From contig JAHDCC010000008.1 of assembly GCA_020630065.1 (NCBI GenBank), positions 62,001 to 126,000 on the forward strand: 64,000 nt of DNA, in the 5' to 3' direction. How positions within the stretch are numbered: position 1 is the stretch's first letter; each line of letters begins with the position of its first letter. The stretch is from Acidimicrobiales bacterium (GTDB taxonomy: Bacteria > Actinomycetota > Acidimicrobiia > Acidimicrobiales > SZUA-35). Position numbers and translations under genes: made by a program. Shown piece by piece: positions 23,094 through 32,561 of this stretch. The notes beneath the pieces are model-generated. The model was not told where the DNA came from and did not search any database. It saw only the letters and a list, made by a program, of their open reading frames with translations.

Positions 23094-25769
23094 ATGTTCC
23101 TAGCAGCTGCCGAGGCCGCATCCGAAACCCCATGGATCTTTGAGAATATTTGGATTGTTCCAGCTATTCCGGCTCTGTCGTTCCTCCTAATTATCGCAAT
23201 CGGAAAACGCCTCCCGATGAAGGGCTCCGAGATCGGTCTGGCCAGTATCGCCGCCGTGTTCGCGCTCTCTATGTTTGCGACCTACACCTGGGTCGATCAA
23301 ATCGGTTTCACCGGCGGGCATTCGGAAGAATCAGCCGAAGGTGACACTGGCGACGCCGAATATTCCGAGACTGAAAGTCTTGGTGGCGGTGTCCAATCCG
23401 TAGTGCTCGACACGCCGGGCTTTGCTGCCGCTGAAGGCGACGAGAGCTCAGAAGAAAAGACGGAAAGTAAACCCGTCCCGAATGCTTGTTTCGCTGACGA
23501 AGATACAGGCGATTCCGACGATGCCGAATACGGGGACGATGTCGACTCAGCCGACAAAGACGCCGAAAGTCAGTCGTCTGACGAAACCGATTCCGGCACC
23601 GAAGCATCAGCGGGAATCCAGACCGTTTCACTAACTAACCCCAGCGGTTCGTCGGTGTATGCGGCCAGCGACGGCTACGAAACCCGTGGCGAAGCAATCA
23701 TCACCGATACCTGCTGGTTTAAGACCGGAGCAGATTCTTCCACCGCCTCAGGAATCTCTGTCGGAACACTCGTAGACGGCCAGTCGATCATGATGCTCTT
23801 TGTAGTGTCGATCATCTCTGGTCTGGTTCACATCTATTCAACCGACTACGTAAACGGCGACCGACGATACACCCACTACTTTGCGTTCTTGTCTCTGTTC
23901 ACCGCAGCCATGCTGTTTATGGTTCTATCGTCGTCAACCCTGCAACTGATCGTTGGCTGGGAACTCGTCGGCGTTTGTTCATTTGGGCTGATCGGCCACT
24001 GGTGGGAAGAGAAACCGAACTCAGACGCTGCCCTTAAAGCGTTCCTCACTAACCGTGTCGGCGATATCGGTCTGCTGATCGGCATGATCGTTCTGTACTT
24101 TGGCGCCGAACGAACCTTCGACATCGCCGAGATTAACCGGCAAGCGGTTGCGGGCGAAATCAACCAACTTCACCTCTCGGTCGCCGCCCTCTGTCTAATG
24201 ACGGCGATTATGTCGAAGTCGGGCCAGTTCGTTCTCCACACCTGGCTGCCCGATGCGATGGCCGGGCCAACCCCTGTTTCAGCTTTGATTCACGCGGCGA
24301 CCATGGTCGTGGCCGGGGTTTATATGATCGGGCGTCTCTACCCAGTCTTCTGGGAAGGGTTCATGATGCCGGGCACCAACCTTAACGCCATGGCATTTAT
24401 CGGCGGTCTCACCACCGTAGGTGGCGGTTTGCTTGCCTTCGTTCAACGGGACATCAAAAAGGTTCTCGCCTATTCCACAGTTTCCCAGCTGGGTTATATG
24501 GTGCTCGCACTCGGAATGGGTGCCTACACCGCTGGCATGTTCCACCTCTTCACCCACGCATTCTTTAAGGCTTGCTTGTTCCTGGGAGCCGGATCGGTCA
24601 GCCACGCCTGCCACCACAGTTTCGACATGAAATCCGATATGGGTGGGCTACGTAAATACATGCCTAAAACATTCTGGACGTTTATGATCGGCACCGGTGC
24701 CCTGATGGGTATTCCACCGCTTGCCGGGTTCTGGTCAAAGGACGAGATTCTGGTCGGCGCTCAAGTGTGGCCGGGCACGTCATCGGAGAAACCAGGCGCC
24801 TTTGTTGACGACGGTGAAGGTTTCTGGCTGGCGGCCACCGGTGGTGGCGATGGTACATTCACCATTCCATTCATCTTCGGCTGCATCACGGCTGCGCTGA
24901 CCGCCGCCTACATGACCCGAGTGATCATGCTGACCTTCTTTGGTGAATACCGAGGCGGAGGCGCACACGATGATCATGGTCATGACGATGCCCACGACAC
25001 GCATGCGGCCGCTGATCATGACGATGCCCACGACACCCATGACGCTCACGGTCACGACGACGCCCACGGTCATGGCGGCCTTCCTCACGAATCTGGCAGC
25101 CGAATCACGATTCCGTTGATGATTCTGGCCTTTATGGCTTCGGTGGTCGGATTCTTGAACATGCCATCCGGTTTCGTAAAGGCTCTTGGCCTTCCCGAAG
25201 GTTGGGCTCACCGATTTGAAGACTGGGTTGAACCGGTCGGAACAGGCCAATTCCCGGCCATCGACCATGCCAAACCATCATTGTCATTGGCAGTCTTTGC
25301 TACCGGCCTGGGTCTGATATCGATCTTGGTCGTGCGGGGCTACTACATGAAGCTGTTCGCTAAAGACCCAATGGCTACTGAATACACCGATGGTCTTGCA
25401 TCGAAGTTCCCGCCGCTACGGGCACTTCACAATGTGCTTGAAAACAAGTACTACCTAGATCATCTGTACAGCGGTGTCATCGCAGGCGGCACGACTGGTC
25501 CTTTGGCTAGGGCCGCCTACTGGGTGAACCAAAACATTCTTGACGGCATCATCAACACTGTTGGTAAAACCGGTGTTCTTCTTGGTCGTTTCATTTATCG
25601 CTTCTTTGATCAGGGTGTTGTTGACGGTGCCGTCAACTCCTCGGGTCAAGCCGCCGGATTGTCGGGCCAATTCCTCCGAGGGGTTCAGTCTGGTCAGGTC
25701 CGTAACTACGCCACGTTAATGTTTGGGGCAACAGCATTGATTGTTGCCGTGTTCATGTTCGCAGTTTGA
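23094..25769 (+). CDS. nuoL: NADH-quinone oxidoreductase subunit L, enlarged
   Basis: Proton-pumping antiporter-like subunit of complex I, here 891 residues against about 600-660 in typical NuoL. The core is recognisable: VGWELVGVCSFGLIGHWW, SKSGQFVLHTWLPDAMAGPTPVSALIHAATMV, VLAYSTVSQLGYM, THAFFKACLFLGAGSV and the C-terminal lateral helix region. Two additions explain the size. Residues about 72-205 form a very acidic, Ser/Thr-rich segment between the second helix and the start of the conserved core, with cysteines at 132 and 207. Residues about 620-668 form a His/Asp-rich loop before the last helices. Both should be outside the membrane. GC, codon use and frame are continuous through the inserts. 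Confidence 0.95.
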   Translation: MFLAAAEAASETPWIFENIWIVPAIPALSFLLIIAIGKRLPMKGSEIGLASIAAVFALSMFATYTWVDQIGFTGGHSEESAEGDTGDAEYSETESLGGGVQSVVLDTPGFAAAEGDESSEEKTESKPVPNACFADEDTGDSDDAEYGDDVDSADKDAESQSSDETDSGTEASAGIQTVSLTNPSGSSVYAASDGYETRGEAIITDTCWFKTGADSSTASGISVGTLVDGQSIMMLFVVSIISGLVHIYSTDYVNGDRRYTHYFAFLSLFTAAMLFMVLSSSTLQLIVGWELVGVCSFGLIGHWWEEKPNSDAALKAFLTNRVGDIGLLIGMIVLYFGAERTFDIAEINRQAVAGEINQLHLSVAALCLMTAIMSKSGQFVLHTWLPDAMAGPTPVSALIHAATMVVAGVYMIGRLYPVFWEGFMMPGTNLNAMAFIGGLTTVGGGLLAFVQRDIKKVLAYSTVSQLGYMVLALGMGAYTAGMFHLFTHAFFKACLFLGAGSVSHACHHSFDMKSDMGGLRKYMPKTFWTFMIGTGALMGIPPLAGFWSKDEILVGAQVWPGTSSEKPGAFVDDGEGFWLAATGGGDGTFTIPFIFGCITAALTAAYMTRVIMLTFFGEYRGGGAHDDHGHDDAHDTHAAADHDDAHDTHDAHGHDDAHGHGGLPHESGSRITIPLMILAFMASVVGFLNMPSGFVKALGLPEGWAHRFEDWVEPVGTGQFPAIDHAKPSLSLAVFATGLGLISILVVRGYYMKLFAKDPMATEYTDGLASKFPPLRALHNVLENKYYLDHLYSGVIAGGTTGPLARAAYWVNQNILDGIINTVGKTGVLLGRFIYRFFDQGVVDGAVNSSGQAAGLSGQFLRGVQSGQVRNYATLMFGATALIVAVFMFAV

Positions 25770-25811
25770 TTTGTTGTTAGATCGTTTGAGTAAGAGTCGA
25801 GGAAATTGTAA

Positions 25812-27374
25812 ATGACTGAGTTTCTAAACGAGTGGGGCATCACCATCATGGTCTTCCTACCTCTCCTAGGGGTAGCAGCGATGATGCTAATCCCTAAAGA
25901 GGCAGAGGGAAGTCACAAGGCGATCGCCTTGGGGACAGCTTTGGTGACCGGTGGCTTCGGCGCATGGTTGCTGACCAAGTTCGATGACCTGAGCGTCGAA
26001 GAGTTGGCCGCTCTAAACGAGACGGGGAACGTCCCGCTTTATGAGTCCCGCCAATGGATTCCGACCATCAAGGCCAGCTTTGATGTCGCCATCGACGGTA
26101 TGTCGCTGCCGCTGATCGCGTTAACCCTGTTGGTGACTCCGCTGGTGATCATCTACAGCTTGAATCACATTCCGAAGCCGGGCAACGCCAAGATGTTCCT
26201 CATTCTCATGCTGGTCCTCCACACCGGCATGCTGGGAACGTTTGTCGCTCAAGACCTTGTTCTCTTCTTTGTATTCTTTGAAGTTGTACTGCTCCCGATG
26301 TACTTCATGATCGGTGTATGGGGTGGCCCTGACCGTCTCTACGCTTCTATCAAGTTCTTCCTCTACACCCTGTTCGGATCAGCGTTAATGTTGGTCAGCT
26401 TCCTAGCTCTGTTCGCCCAGACCGGTCAAGAAACCTTTAACCTCGTGGGCCTCGCTGAAGCGGTCGCTAGCGGAGATATCCCACTTGGAACCCAGGTTCT
26501 TATCTTCGGTGGCATGTTCATGGGCTTTGGTATCAAAGTGCCGATGTTCCCGTTCCACACTTGGCTTCCAGACGCTCACACCCAGGCGCCAACTCAGGGT
26601 TCGGTAATCTTGGCTGCTGTTCTGTTGAAGCTCGGAACCTACGGGTTCATCCGAATCGCCCTCCCAATTTTGCCTGACGCAGCGGTTGAATGGGCGCCAT
26701 GGATTGGTGGCCTCGCTGTCATCGGAATCATCTACGGTGCGCTTGGCTGTTTGGCTCAAACCGACATGAAACGATTGATTGCGTTCTCCTCTGTTGCTCA
26801 CATGGGTTACGTGATGCTCGGTATCGCTACCCTCACCGACTTTGGTATCAACGCCGCCATCTTTGGTATGGTCGCTCACGGTCTTATCACCGGCATGTTG
26901 TTCTTCATCGCTGGTTCGATCAAAGACCGCTACCACACGCTGGAAATCAAACGACTTGGTGGTCTGCTCGTTCAAGCTCCACGTCTCGGGTGGATCTTGG
27001 GTCTTTGTACGATGGCGTCACTCGGTCTGCCTGGTTTGGCCGGTTTCTGGGGTGAATTCCCAGCGATCCTGGCTGCATACCAACCAGCTGAACCATTGAG
27101 TGAAGAACTCTTCCGGGTCTACATGGTGATAGCCGCTATCGGTACCGTCCTCGCGGCGGCGTACCTTCTGTGGCTTCTCCAACGAACCGCTTTCGGTACA
27201 CCTTCTGACGAATTCAAAGACGACCCTGAGATCGTCGACGTCAAACTCACCGAATGGATTTCTTGGGTCCCTCTTCTCATCCTCATCCTCGTTCTTGGTT
27301 TCGTGCCAGGTCTGATCTTTGACATCACCGACAGCTCAGCTGTTGAGGCGTTGAAAAATATTGGAGTTAAGTAG
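25812..27374 (+). CDS. nuoM: NADH-quinone oxidoreductase subunit M
   Basis: The 520-residue antiporter-like proton-pumping subunit has about 14 hydrophobic helices. Conserved pieces are FFEVVLLPMYFMIGVWGG (with the essential Glu), FGIKVPMFPFHTWLPDAHTQAPTQGSV, SSVAHMGYVMLGI, HGLITGMLFFIAG and LPGLAGFWGEFP. It starts 42 bp after nuoL, and its TAG shares one base with the nuoN GTG. Confidence 0.97.
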   Translation: MTEFLNEWGITIMVFLPLLGVAAMMLIPKEAEGSHKAIALGTALVTGGFGAWLLTKFDDLSVEELAALNETGNVPLYESRQWIPTIKASFDVAIDGMSLPLIALTLLVTPLVIIYSLNHIPKPGNAKMFLILMLVLHTGMLGTFVAQDLVLFFVFFEVVLLPMYFMIGVWGGPDRLYASIKFFLYTLFGSALMLVSFLALFAQTGQETFNLVGLAEAVASGDIPLGTQVLIFGGMFMGFGIKVPMFPFHTWLPDAHTQAPTQGSVILAAVLLKLGTYGFIRIALPILPDAAVEWAPWIGGLAVIGIIYGALGCLAQTDMKRLIAFSSVAHMGYVMLGIATLTDFGINAAIFGMVAHGLITGMLFFIAGSIKDRYHTLEIKRLGGLLVQAPRLGWILGLCTMASLGLPGLAGFWGEFPAILAAYQPAEPLSEELFRVYMVIAAIGTVLAAAYLLWLLQRTAFGTPSDEFKDDPEIVDVKLTEWISWVPLLILILVLGFVPGLIFDITDSSAVEALKNIGVK

Positions 27375-28861
27375 TGTTAGCCCAAGCGGTTGAAGTAAGC
27401 GAATTTGTTCGGCCACACATCGACTGGCACGCGTTCGCTCCAGAGCTGATTCTTCTCGCTTGGGGCGCACTCGTGACCGTCATCGACTTGATCGGTCTCG
27501 AAAAGACTCGGCGGTATATTCCTGGCCTCACGGGCATCGGGTTTCTACTAGCTATGATTCCCGTTCTTACACTGTGGAACGACGGCTCGACGCGGGTCCT
27601 GTTTGACGGAGCCTATGTCGTCGACGAATACGCCTTGGTTCTTAAGGGCCTATTTCTGATCACAGGCTATGTGGTTGTGTTGTTTAGCACCTATTACATG
27701 GCCGACGGAGACTACTATGACTCCGAGTATTACCAGCTCATAGCGGCGTCGCTGCTGGGGATGTTGGTCATGACTTCAGCTCGGGATCTGATCTCGATCT
27801 TCGTAGCTCTCGAACTGATTTCCATTCCCGCATACCTTATGGCGGCCTGGCGAAAACGGGACCTCAAATCAAACGAGGCGGGGCTTAAATACATGCTGAT
27901 GGGGGTATTCGCCTCGGCCATAATGCTCTACGGTATGTCGCTTCTCTACGGTGTTGCCGGAGATACTCGACTTTCAGTAATCGGCGAAGCGTTTACGGTC
28001 AGCGAATCAAAGCCGCTCTTCACGTTGGCGGTATTGTTCACCATCATCGGTTTTGCGTTCAAGATCTCTGCTGTTCCGTTCCACACCTGGGCACCTGACA
28101 CCTATGAAGGTGCACCAACACCACTTACTGCGTTCTTAGCAGTTGCGTCAAAGACCGCTGGCTTCGTGGCCCTCGTGAGCATCATCCTTGAAGGCTTTAG
28201 CGGCCAGGCCGAAGTTGTTGAACCGTTTATGTGGATTCTCTCAGCGGTCACGATGACAGTCGGTAACCTCATTGCTCTTAAACAAACCAACATTGTTCGT
28301 ATGTTGGCCTACTCCGGTATCGCCCAAGCGGGTTACATGATGGCCCCATTGGCCGTTTACGGAACGGTTAGCGACGCTGCTCGTTCATCGATCGTGACAT
28401 ACCTAGTCATCTACGCTGCGATGAACCTCGGTGCGTTCACCGTTGTTATCGCCGCAGCTCGACGAACCAAGTCAGGCGAAGTCGCAAGCTTCGGAGGCAT
28501 GATCAACTGGTCGCCTGGTTTGATGGCCGCTATGACTGTATTCCTGTTCTCACTGGCCGGTATCCCCCCAATGGGCGGCTGGCTGGCCAAGTGGCAGATC
28601 TTTTCGGCTCTGCTCGAAGCAGACCGAAACACTGGTGTGGCGCTCGCTATCGTGGCGGCTGTCAACTCGGTGATCGCAGCCTACTATTACCTGAACATCG
28701 CTAAACAAATGTGGTTCTTGCCTTCTCCAGAAGGCGAGTTCCGACCGTTCAAAGTTCCAGCAGCATTGACAGCGGCGTTGGTGATCACGGTTGTTCTCAC
28801 GATCGGGATGGGTGTTACCGGATTTGTCCCCGAAATCACCGAATTCGTAGCTGCACCCTAG
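27374..28861 (+). CDS. nuoN: NADH-quinone oxidoreductase subunit N
   Basis: The 495-residue third antiporter-like subunit has FVALELISIPAYLMAAW (essential Glu), FKISAVPFHTWAPDTYEGAPTPLTAFLAV, MLAYSGIAQAGYMM and LAGIPPMGGWLAKWQIF. The GTG start overlaps the nuoM stop by one base (TAGTG, 27372-27376). It completes the membrane arm, and the methyltransferase gene follows after 15 bp. Confidence 0.97.
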   Translation: MLAQAVEVSEFVRPHIDWHAFAPELILLAWGALVTVIDLIGLEKTRRYIPGLTGIGFLLAMIPVLTLWNDGSTRVLFDGAYVVDEYALVLKGLFLITGYVVVLFSTYYMADGDYYDSEYYQLIAASLLGMLVMTSARDLISIFVALELISIPAYLMAAWRKRDLKSNEAGLKYMLMGVFASAIMLYGMSLLYGVAGDTRLSVIGEAFTVSESKPLFTLAVLFTIIGFAFKISAVPFHTWAPDTYEGAPTPLTAFLAVASKTAGFVALVSIILEGFSGQAEVVEPFMWILSAVTMTVGNLIALKQTNIVRMLAYSGIAQAGYMMAPLAVYGTVSDAARSSIVTYLVIYAAMNLGAFTVVIAAARRTKSGEVASFGGMINWSPGLMAAMTVFLFSLAGIPPMGGWLAKWQIFSALLEADRNTGVALAIVAAVNSVIAAYYYLNIAKQMWFLPSPEGEFRPFKVPAALTAALVITVVLTIGMGVTGFVPEITEFVAAP

Positions 28862-28876
28862 GTAGGCGGTCAATCA

Positions 28877-29836
28877 GTGGCAGAGTCAACTAGGCCTGTG
28901 CCAGAAAGATTTGACCACTACATGGACCGTTGCCTCTACGACGAGGCGACGGGTTTTTACAACAGCGGAGGCGTAGCTGGCCGACGCGGTGATTTCATCA
29001 CAAGCCCAGAAGTTGGCCCTCTATTTGGGCTGCTTCTCGGCCGGTTGCTTGATTCTTGGTGGGACGAACAGGGCCAGCCGGAACGCCTGAACGTCTTTGA
29101 TGTCGGCAGTGGGCCGGGCACCCTGCTGCGAACGTTGGAAGCCGGAAAGCCTCGCTGCAGCGAAGCGTGGACCTTGGCTGGGGTTGATCGTTCTGGCCCG
29201 TACGCCGAAAACTCTCTGCCCCAAGAGTTGTCTGGTTCGATCGTTATTGCCAACGAGCTGTTAGATAACATGGCGTTTCGGATTGTGGAACGCAAAACCC
29301 AAGATGAATGGTTCGAAGTTTTTGTACACACAGATCCGAACGGCGATGGAACTAGACGGACCGAGAAACTAGTTGCCATCGACCCTCCCGGCTTTGAAAT
29401 CCCGACTGGAAGTCGCGCCCCCTGGCACGAAACCGCAGTTAACTGGATACGAGATATTCGTGAGCGCGGAGCATCGAAGATACTGGTATTCGACTATGGG
29501 GCTCCCACCACAACCGAATTAGCTGCTCGTGGTGGCTGGCTACGCACCTACTCCAACCATTCAAGAGGGTCCGATCCTTACGTGACGCCCGGTTCGTGCG
29601 ATATCACAACCGATATCGGGTTCGATCAGTTTCCTCAACCAGCGACCTTAACGACCCAAGCCGAGTTACTTAACTCCCTCGGAATTAAAGATCTGGTTGC
29701 AGAGGGTAAGACATATTGGAAAGCTAACGCCGCAAGACCAAACCTTGAAGCGATGAAGATGCGGAGCAGGGTCGCTGAAGCCGAAGCGCTATGCGACCCC
29801 GACGGGCTCGGCTCTTGGCAAGTCGCCATCTGGTGA
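28877..29836 (+). CDS. MidA/NDUFAF7-type class I SAM-dependent methyltransferase
   Basis: The 319-residue protein has the MidA family N-terminus (FDHYMDRCLYDEATGFYNSGG..GRRGDFITSPEVGPLFGLLLGRLL, about 13-57). The SAM-binding glycine motif FDVGSGPGTL (about 74-83) and the family IVIANELLDNMAFR (about 121-134) follow, then FDYGAP. In mitochondria the family member NDUFAF7 dimethylates an arginine of NDUFS2, the NuoD counterpart, during complex I assembly. The position here, 15 bp after nuoN, supports the same role (inference). Start GTG 28877. The C-terminus is typical (EALCDPDGLGSWQVAIW). Confidence 0.88.
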   Translation: MAESTRPVPERFDHYMDRCLYDEATGFYNSGGVAGRRGDFITSPEVGPLFGLLLGRLLDSWWDEQGQPERLNVFDVGSGPGTLLRTLEAGKPRCSEAWTLAGVDRSGPYAENSLPQELSGSIVIANELLDNMAFRIVERKTQDEWFEVFVHTDPNGDGTRRTEKLVAIDPPGFEIPTGSRAPWHETAVNWIRDIRERGASKILVFDYGAPTTTELAARGGWLRTYSNHSRGSDPYVTPGSCDITTDIGFDQFPQPATLTTQAELLNSLGIKDLVAEGKTYWKANAARPNLEAMKMRSRVAEAEALCDPDGLGSWQVAIW

Positions 29837-29941
29837 GTCAGCTCGGGGAACCCGAAAAAACTGCGAGACGCCGTCAATCGAGCCTCGCGTTATAGGGCTC
29901 TTGGCACGTATTAGCCGATCGATGCTGCGGTAGCTGAGTGA

Positions 29942-30628
29942 TTGGCTATCCTTTACGTGTTGTCTGAAGAGTCGAAGTCCCCCGAACTTGCCAGATTCCG
30001 CCCTCCCATTGACGAGGCGCGTCCCACATTGAAGGTGCATTCTGGGGTGACTCTACTTCTCGGCGGTGCCCGCAGCGGTAAAAGCGACCTTGCTGTGGAA
30101 ACAGCGACCCAATGGGCGGGTCCAGTAGTTTTTGTGGCGACTGCGCAAGCCCACGATGATGATATGGCCGAGCGAATCTCGGCTCACCAACAAGACCGGC
30201 CTGATTCGTGGGGCTTGGTTGAACACCCCACATTTTCGGCGACGGACGTAGATGGCATTGACGAATCAGCGCTCATAATTATAGATTGTTTGACGCTTCT
30301 AGTAAGTAACTTGCTTCTATCTGGAAGTTCTGAGCACCAAACGGTTACCCACAGTGCCAAACTTGCATCAGCACTGGCGCAGCGCCGCACGCCAACGTTT
30401 ATTATCAGTAACGAAGTCGGATTGGGTGTTCATCCAGCAACAACACTCGGTGCCCAATACCGAGACACACTCGGACGCGTTAACACTGCGGTTTCACGTC
30501 GAGCATCAACGGTTGCGATGGTCATAGCTGGCAGGGTATTACCGTTGGTTGACCTAGAACTGCAGGTTACCCCCGGCCCTAACCGGGCAGATGTTCAAAC
30601 ACCAGAAGGACCAGATGGCCATCTCTAG
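29942..30628 (+). CDS. cobU: Adenosylcobinamide kinase/guanylyltransferase CobU
   Basis: The enzyme phosphorylates adenosylcobinamide and transfers GMP to it, a step in building the lower loop of cobalamin. The P-loop LLLGGARSGKSD is clear, followed by FVATAQAHDDDMAERI, the IIDCLTLLVSNLL strand, and ISNEVGLGVHPATTLGAQYRDTLGRVN, a hallmark of the family. The long form starts at TTG 29942 (228 residues). The family normally starts just before the P-loop, so GTG 30035 or GTG 30047 may be the true start. It overlaps cobT by 14 bp. Confidence 0.92.
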   Translation: MAILYVLSEESKSPELARFRPPIDEARPTLKVHSGVTLLLGGARSGKSDLAVETATQWAGPVVFVATAQAHDDDMAERISAHQQDRPDSWGLVEHPTFSATDVDGIDESALIIIDCLTLLVSNLLLSGSSEHQTVTHSAKLASALAQRRTPTFIISNEVGLGVHPATTLGAQYRDTLGRVNTAVSRRASTVAMVIAGRVLPLVDLELQVTPGPNRADVQTPEGPDGHL

Positions 30629-31658
30629 TGAAGCACTACGACAAGAGTTAACGACTTCGGCAGAACGAGATACTCTGTCGGAGCAAAAGGTGGCAGAACG
30701 TGCCGGATCTACCCTCCGCCCACCCGGCGCTCTGGCCCGTTTCGATCGGTTAGCCGTCTGGGTTGCCGGTTGGCACAAAACTCCAGAACCCGTTGTCGGT
30801 CGCCCGGCGATTATCGTTTTCGCCGGCGAACACGGAGTCGTTGCCGAAGGTATATCGTCTTTCGGTTCCGAAGTTAACGCCGAGATGATGAACGCCTTTC
30901 ATCTGGACAGGGCATCTATTTCGGCTATCGGGCGGGCGGTCGGAGCTAAAGTGTTTGCTGTCGACGTTGGAGTCGGGCAGCCAACAGGCAATATTCGAAT
31001 CGAGCCTGCACTCGACTCGGACCGTCTGGCTGAAGCTTTTATGGCTGGCAGGCAATCGGTTCGTGAACGTCAAGCCGACCTTTTAGTATTCGGTGAGATG
31101 GGGATCGGGAACACAACATCGGCTGCTGCTTTGTCGGCGGCGCTAACACTTGCGCCTGAGGATCGAACACACGAGAATATCGCCCCCTTTGTTGGGACCG
31201 GAGCTGGTTTGGATGAAACCCAACATAAGAACAAGGTTGACGTAGTAGTCGACGCTGTCGAGCGTGTCGGAAACCTGACCGATCCTATACAGTTGCTCGC
31301 TGAGCTGGGGGGAACCGAACTGGCCGCTATTTGTGGTGCGATGCTCGAGGCTCGGGTAAAGGGGATTCCCGTGTTGTTGGACGGGTATATTGCAACCGCT
31401 CCAGCGTTGGTTCTCCACGCTATTGACCCGAACCTGATCGCCCATACTCAGGCCGGTCACCGGTCGGCGGAGCCTGGTCATGCTAACGTTTTGGAAACGA
31501 TAGAACGGGAACCTCTGCTCGATTTAGATATGCGGTTGGGTGAGGGTACAGGAGCTGCGGCGGCGATACCACTTGTTGCGATGGCCTGTCGACTAGTGAC
31601 CGAAGTGCCCACCTTTGAAGAGTGGTTTTCGTCCGATAGCTCTGGCAGAGACCTCTGA
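30615..31658 (+). CDS. cobT: Nicotinate-nucleotide-dimethylbenzimidazole phosphoribosyltransferase CobT
   Basis: CobT activates the lower-ligand base as alpha-ribazole phosphate. The 347-residue protein has RPPGALARFDRLAVWVAGW, AGEHGVVAEGISSF (about 73-86), FGEMGIGNTTSAAALSAAL (about 159-177), the DETQHKNKVD region and LDGYIATAPALVL. The catalytic Glu near the end is in LRLGEGTGAAAAIPL-like text (DMRLGEGTGAA). ATG 30615 follows AAGGA and overlaps cobU by 14 bp; an upstream ATG at 30591 is less likely. Confidence 0.95.
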   Translation: MAISSEALRQELTTSAERDTLSEQKVAERAGSTLRPPGALARFDRLAVWVAGWHKTPEPVVGRPAIIVFAGEHGVVAEGISSFGSEVNAEMMNAFHLDRASISAIGRAVGAKVFAVDVGVGQPTGNIRIEPALDSDRLAEAFMAGRQSVRERQADLLVFGEMGIGNTTSAAALSAALTLAPEDRTHENIAPFVGTGAGLDETQHKNKVDVVVDAVERVGNLTDPIQLLAELGGTELAAICGAMLEARVKGIPVLLDGYIATAPALVLHAIDPNLIAHTQAGHRSAEPGHANVLETIEREPLLDLDMRLGEGTGAAAAIPLVAMACRLVTEVPTFEEWFSSDSSGRDL

Positions 31659-31709
31659 GTCGCGGTTGTTATAGGTAACTGGTCCAACCTCTGTCTAGTG
31701 TTGATACGA

Positions 31710-32486
31710 ATGTTTCGCCTGTTCCTGGTCGCTGTGAGTTTTCTCACTCGTCTACCCGTAAAAGTACGTGGCGATGTTTCCGAGCGCGATGTCGCCGACT
31801 CATCTACCTATTTTGGGTTAGTGGGAGCCGGCATTGGGGCAACCCAGGGTGTGATGTTCTGGGCGTTGTTTCCAGTGACGCCGTTAGTAGCCGCCGTTGG
31901 CTCAACTATTGTGGCCGTGCTCATCACGGGAGCGTTTCACCACGACGGGTTGGCTGACGCCTCCGACGCCTTTGTCGGCGGTTGGACGCCTGAACAGCGC
32001 CAGAAAATTCTGAAGGATTCCCGATTGGGGACTTATGGTGTGATGGCGTTGGTGTTGGTCGTCTTGTTCGAAGTAGCGCTGCTCGCCGCTCTAGAACCGA
32101 TTGGAGCGATAGCCGGGCTGATTGGTGCCCATACGGTGAGCAGGACGGCGGCGGTGATGCTGGCGGCGTTCACCGACAAGCGAGGCTCTGGTCTTGGCGG
32201 TGTTATTTCTGATGGGGCCAGGTACCGGATGGTCGTCCTGGTGATGGTAACTGCCATGGTCGTTGGTTTGTGTTGGTGGACGGCGACCCCTGTCCGCAAT
32301 ATCGGGGAGTTGTCGGCTGCGCTTTTGGGAGTCGTTGGGTTGGGCCTCGTTGCGGGAACTACTGTCAGTGTTGGGATCTTCGCCAAAAGTAAGGTAGGCG
32401 CGGTAACCGGTGACACACTCGGCGCAGCTGAACGCATCAGCTTCAATATCTTTCTCCTCGGATGGGTACTATTGCATACTGCTTGA
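31710..32486 (+). CDS. cobS: Adenosylcobinamide-GDP ribazoletransferase CobS
   Basis: CobS joins adenosylcobinamide-GDP and alpha-ribazole at the membrane to give cobalamin. The 258-residue integral protein starts FLVAVSFLTRLPV, has YFGLVGAGIG, the conserved TGAFHHDGLADASDAFVGG (about 71-89), LKDSRLGTYGVMAL and six or so hydrophobic helices. ATG 31710 is preferred over in-frame GTG 31698. With cobU and cobT it makes the complete nucleotide-loop set; no corrin ring genes are present, so salvage of cobinamide or a ring pathway elsewhere is implied. Confidence 0.95.
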   Translation: MFRLFLVAVSFLTRLPVKVRGDVSERDVADSSTYFGLVGAGIGATQGVMFWALFPVTPLVAAVGSTIVAVLITGAFHHDGLADASDAFVGGWTPEQRQKILKDSRLGTYGVMALVLVVLFEVALLAALEPIGAIAGLIGAHTVSRTAAVMLAAFTDKRGSGLGGVISDGARYRMVVLVMVTAMVVGLCWWTATPVRNIGELSAALLGVVGLGLVAGTTVSVGIFAKSKVGAVTGDTLGAAERISFNIFLLGWVLLHTA

Positions 32487-32561
32487 CCATAATGTGTATG
32501 GCTTTGCGCCTACCATGTGGATCAAAGGACCACGTCCAACGAACAAGTTGAAAGAACCTTT

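Noticed and set aside
26403..26975. 190-codon minus-strand open frame
   Set aside because: Antisense to nuoM, with composition typical of a reverse-strand shadow.
29837..29941. Cobalamin riboswitch before cobU
   Set aside because: The 105-bp gap lacks a recognisable B12 box and is too short for the aptamer.
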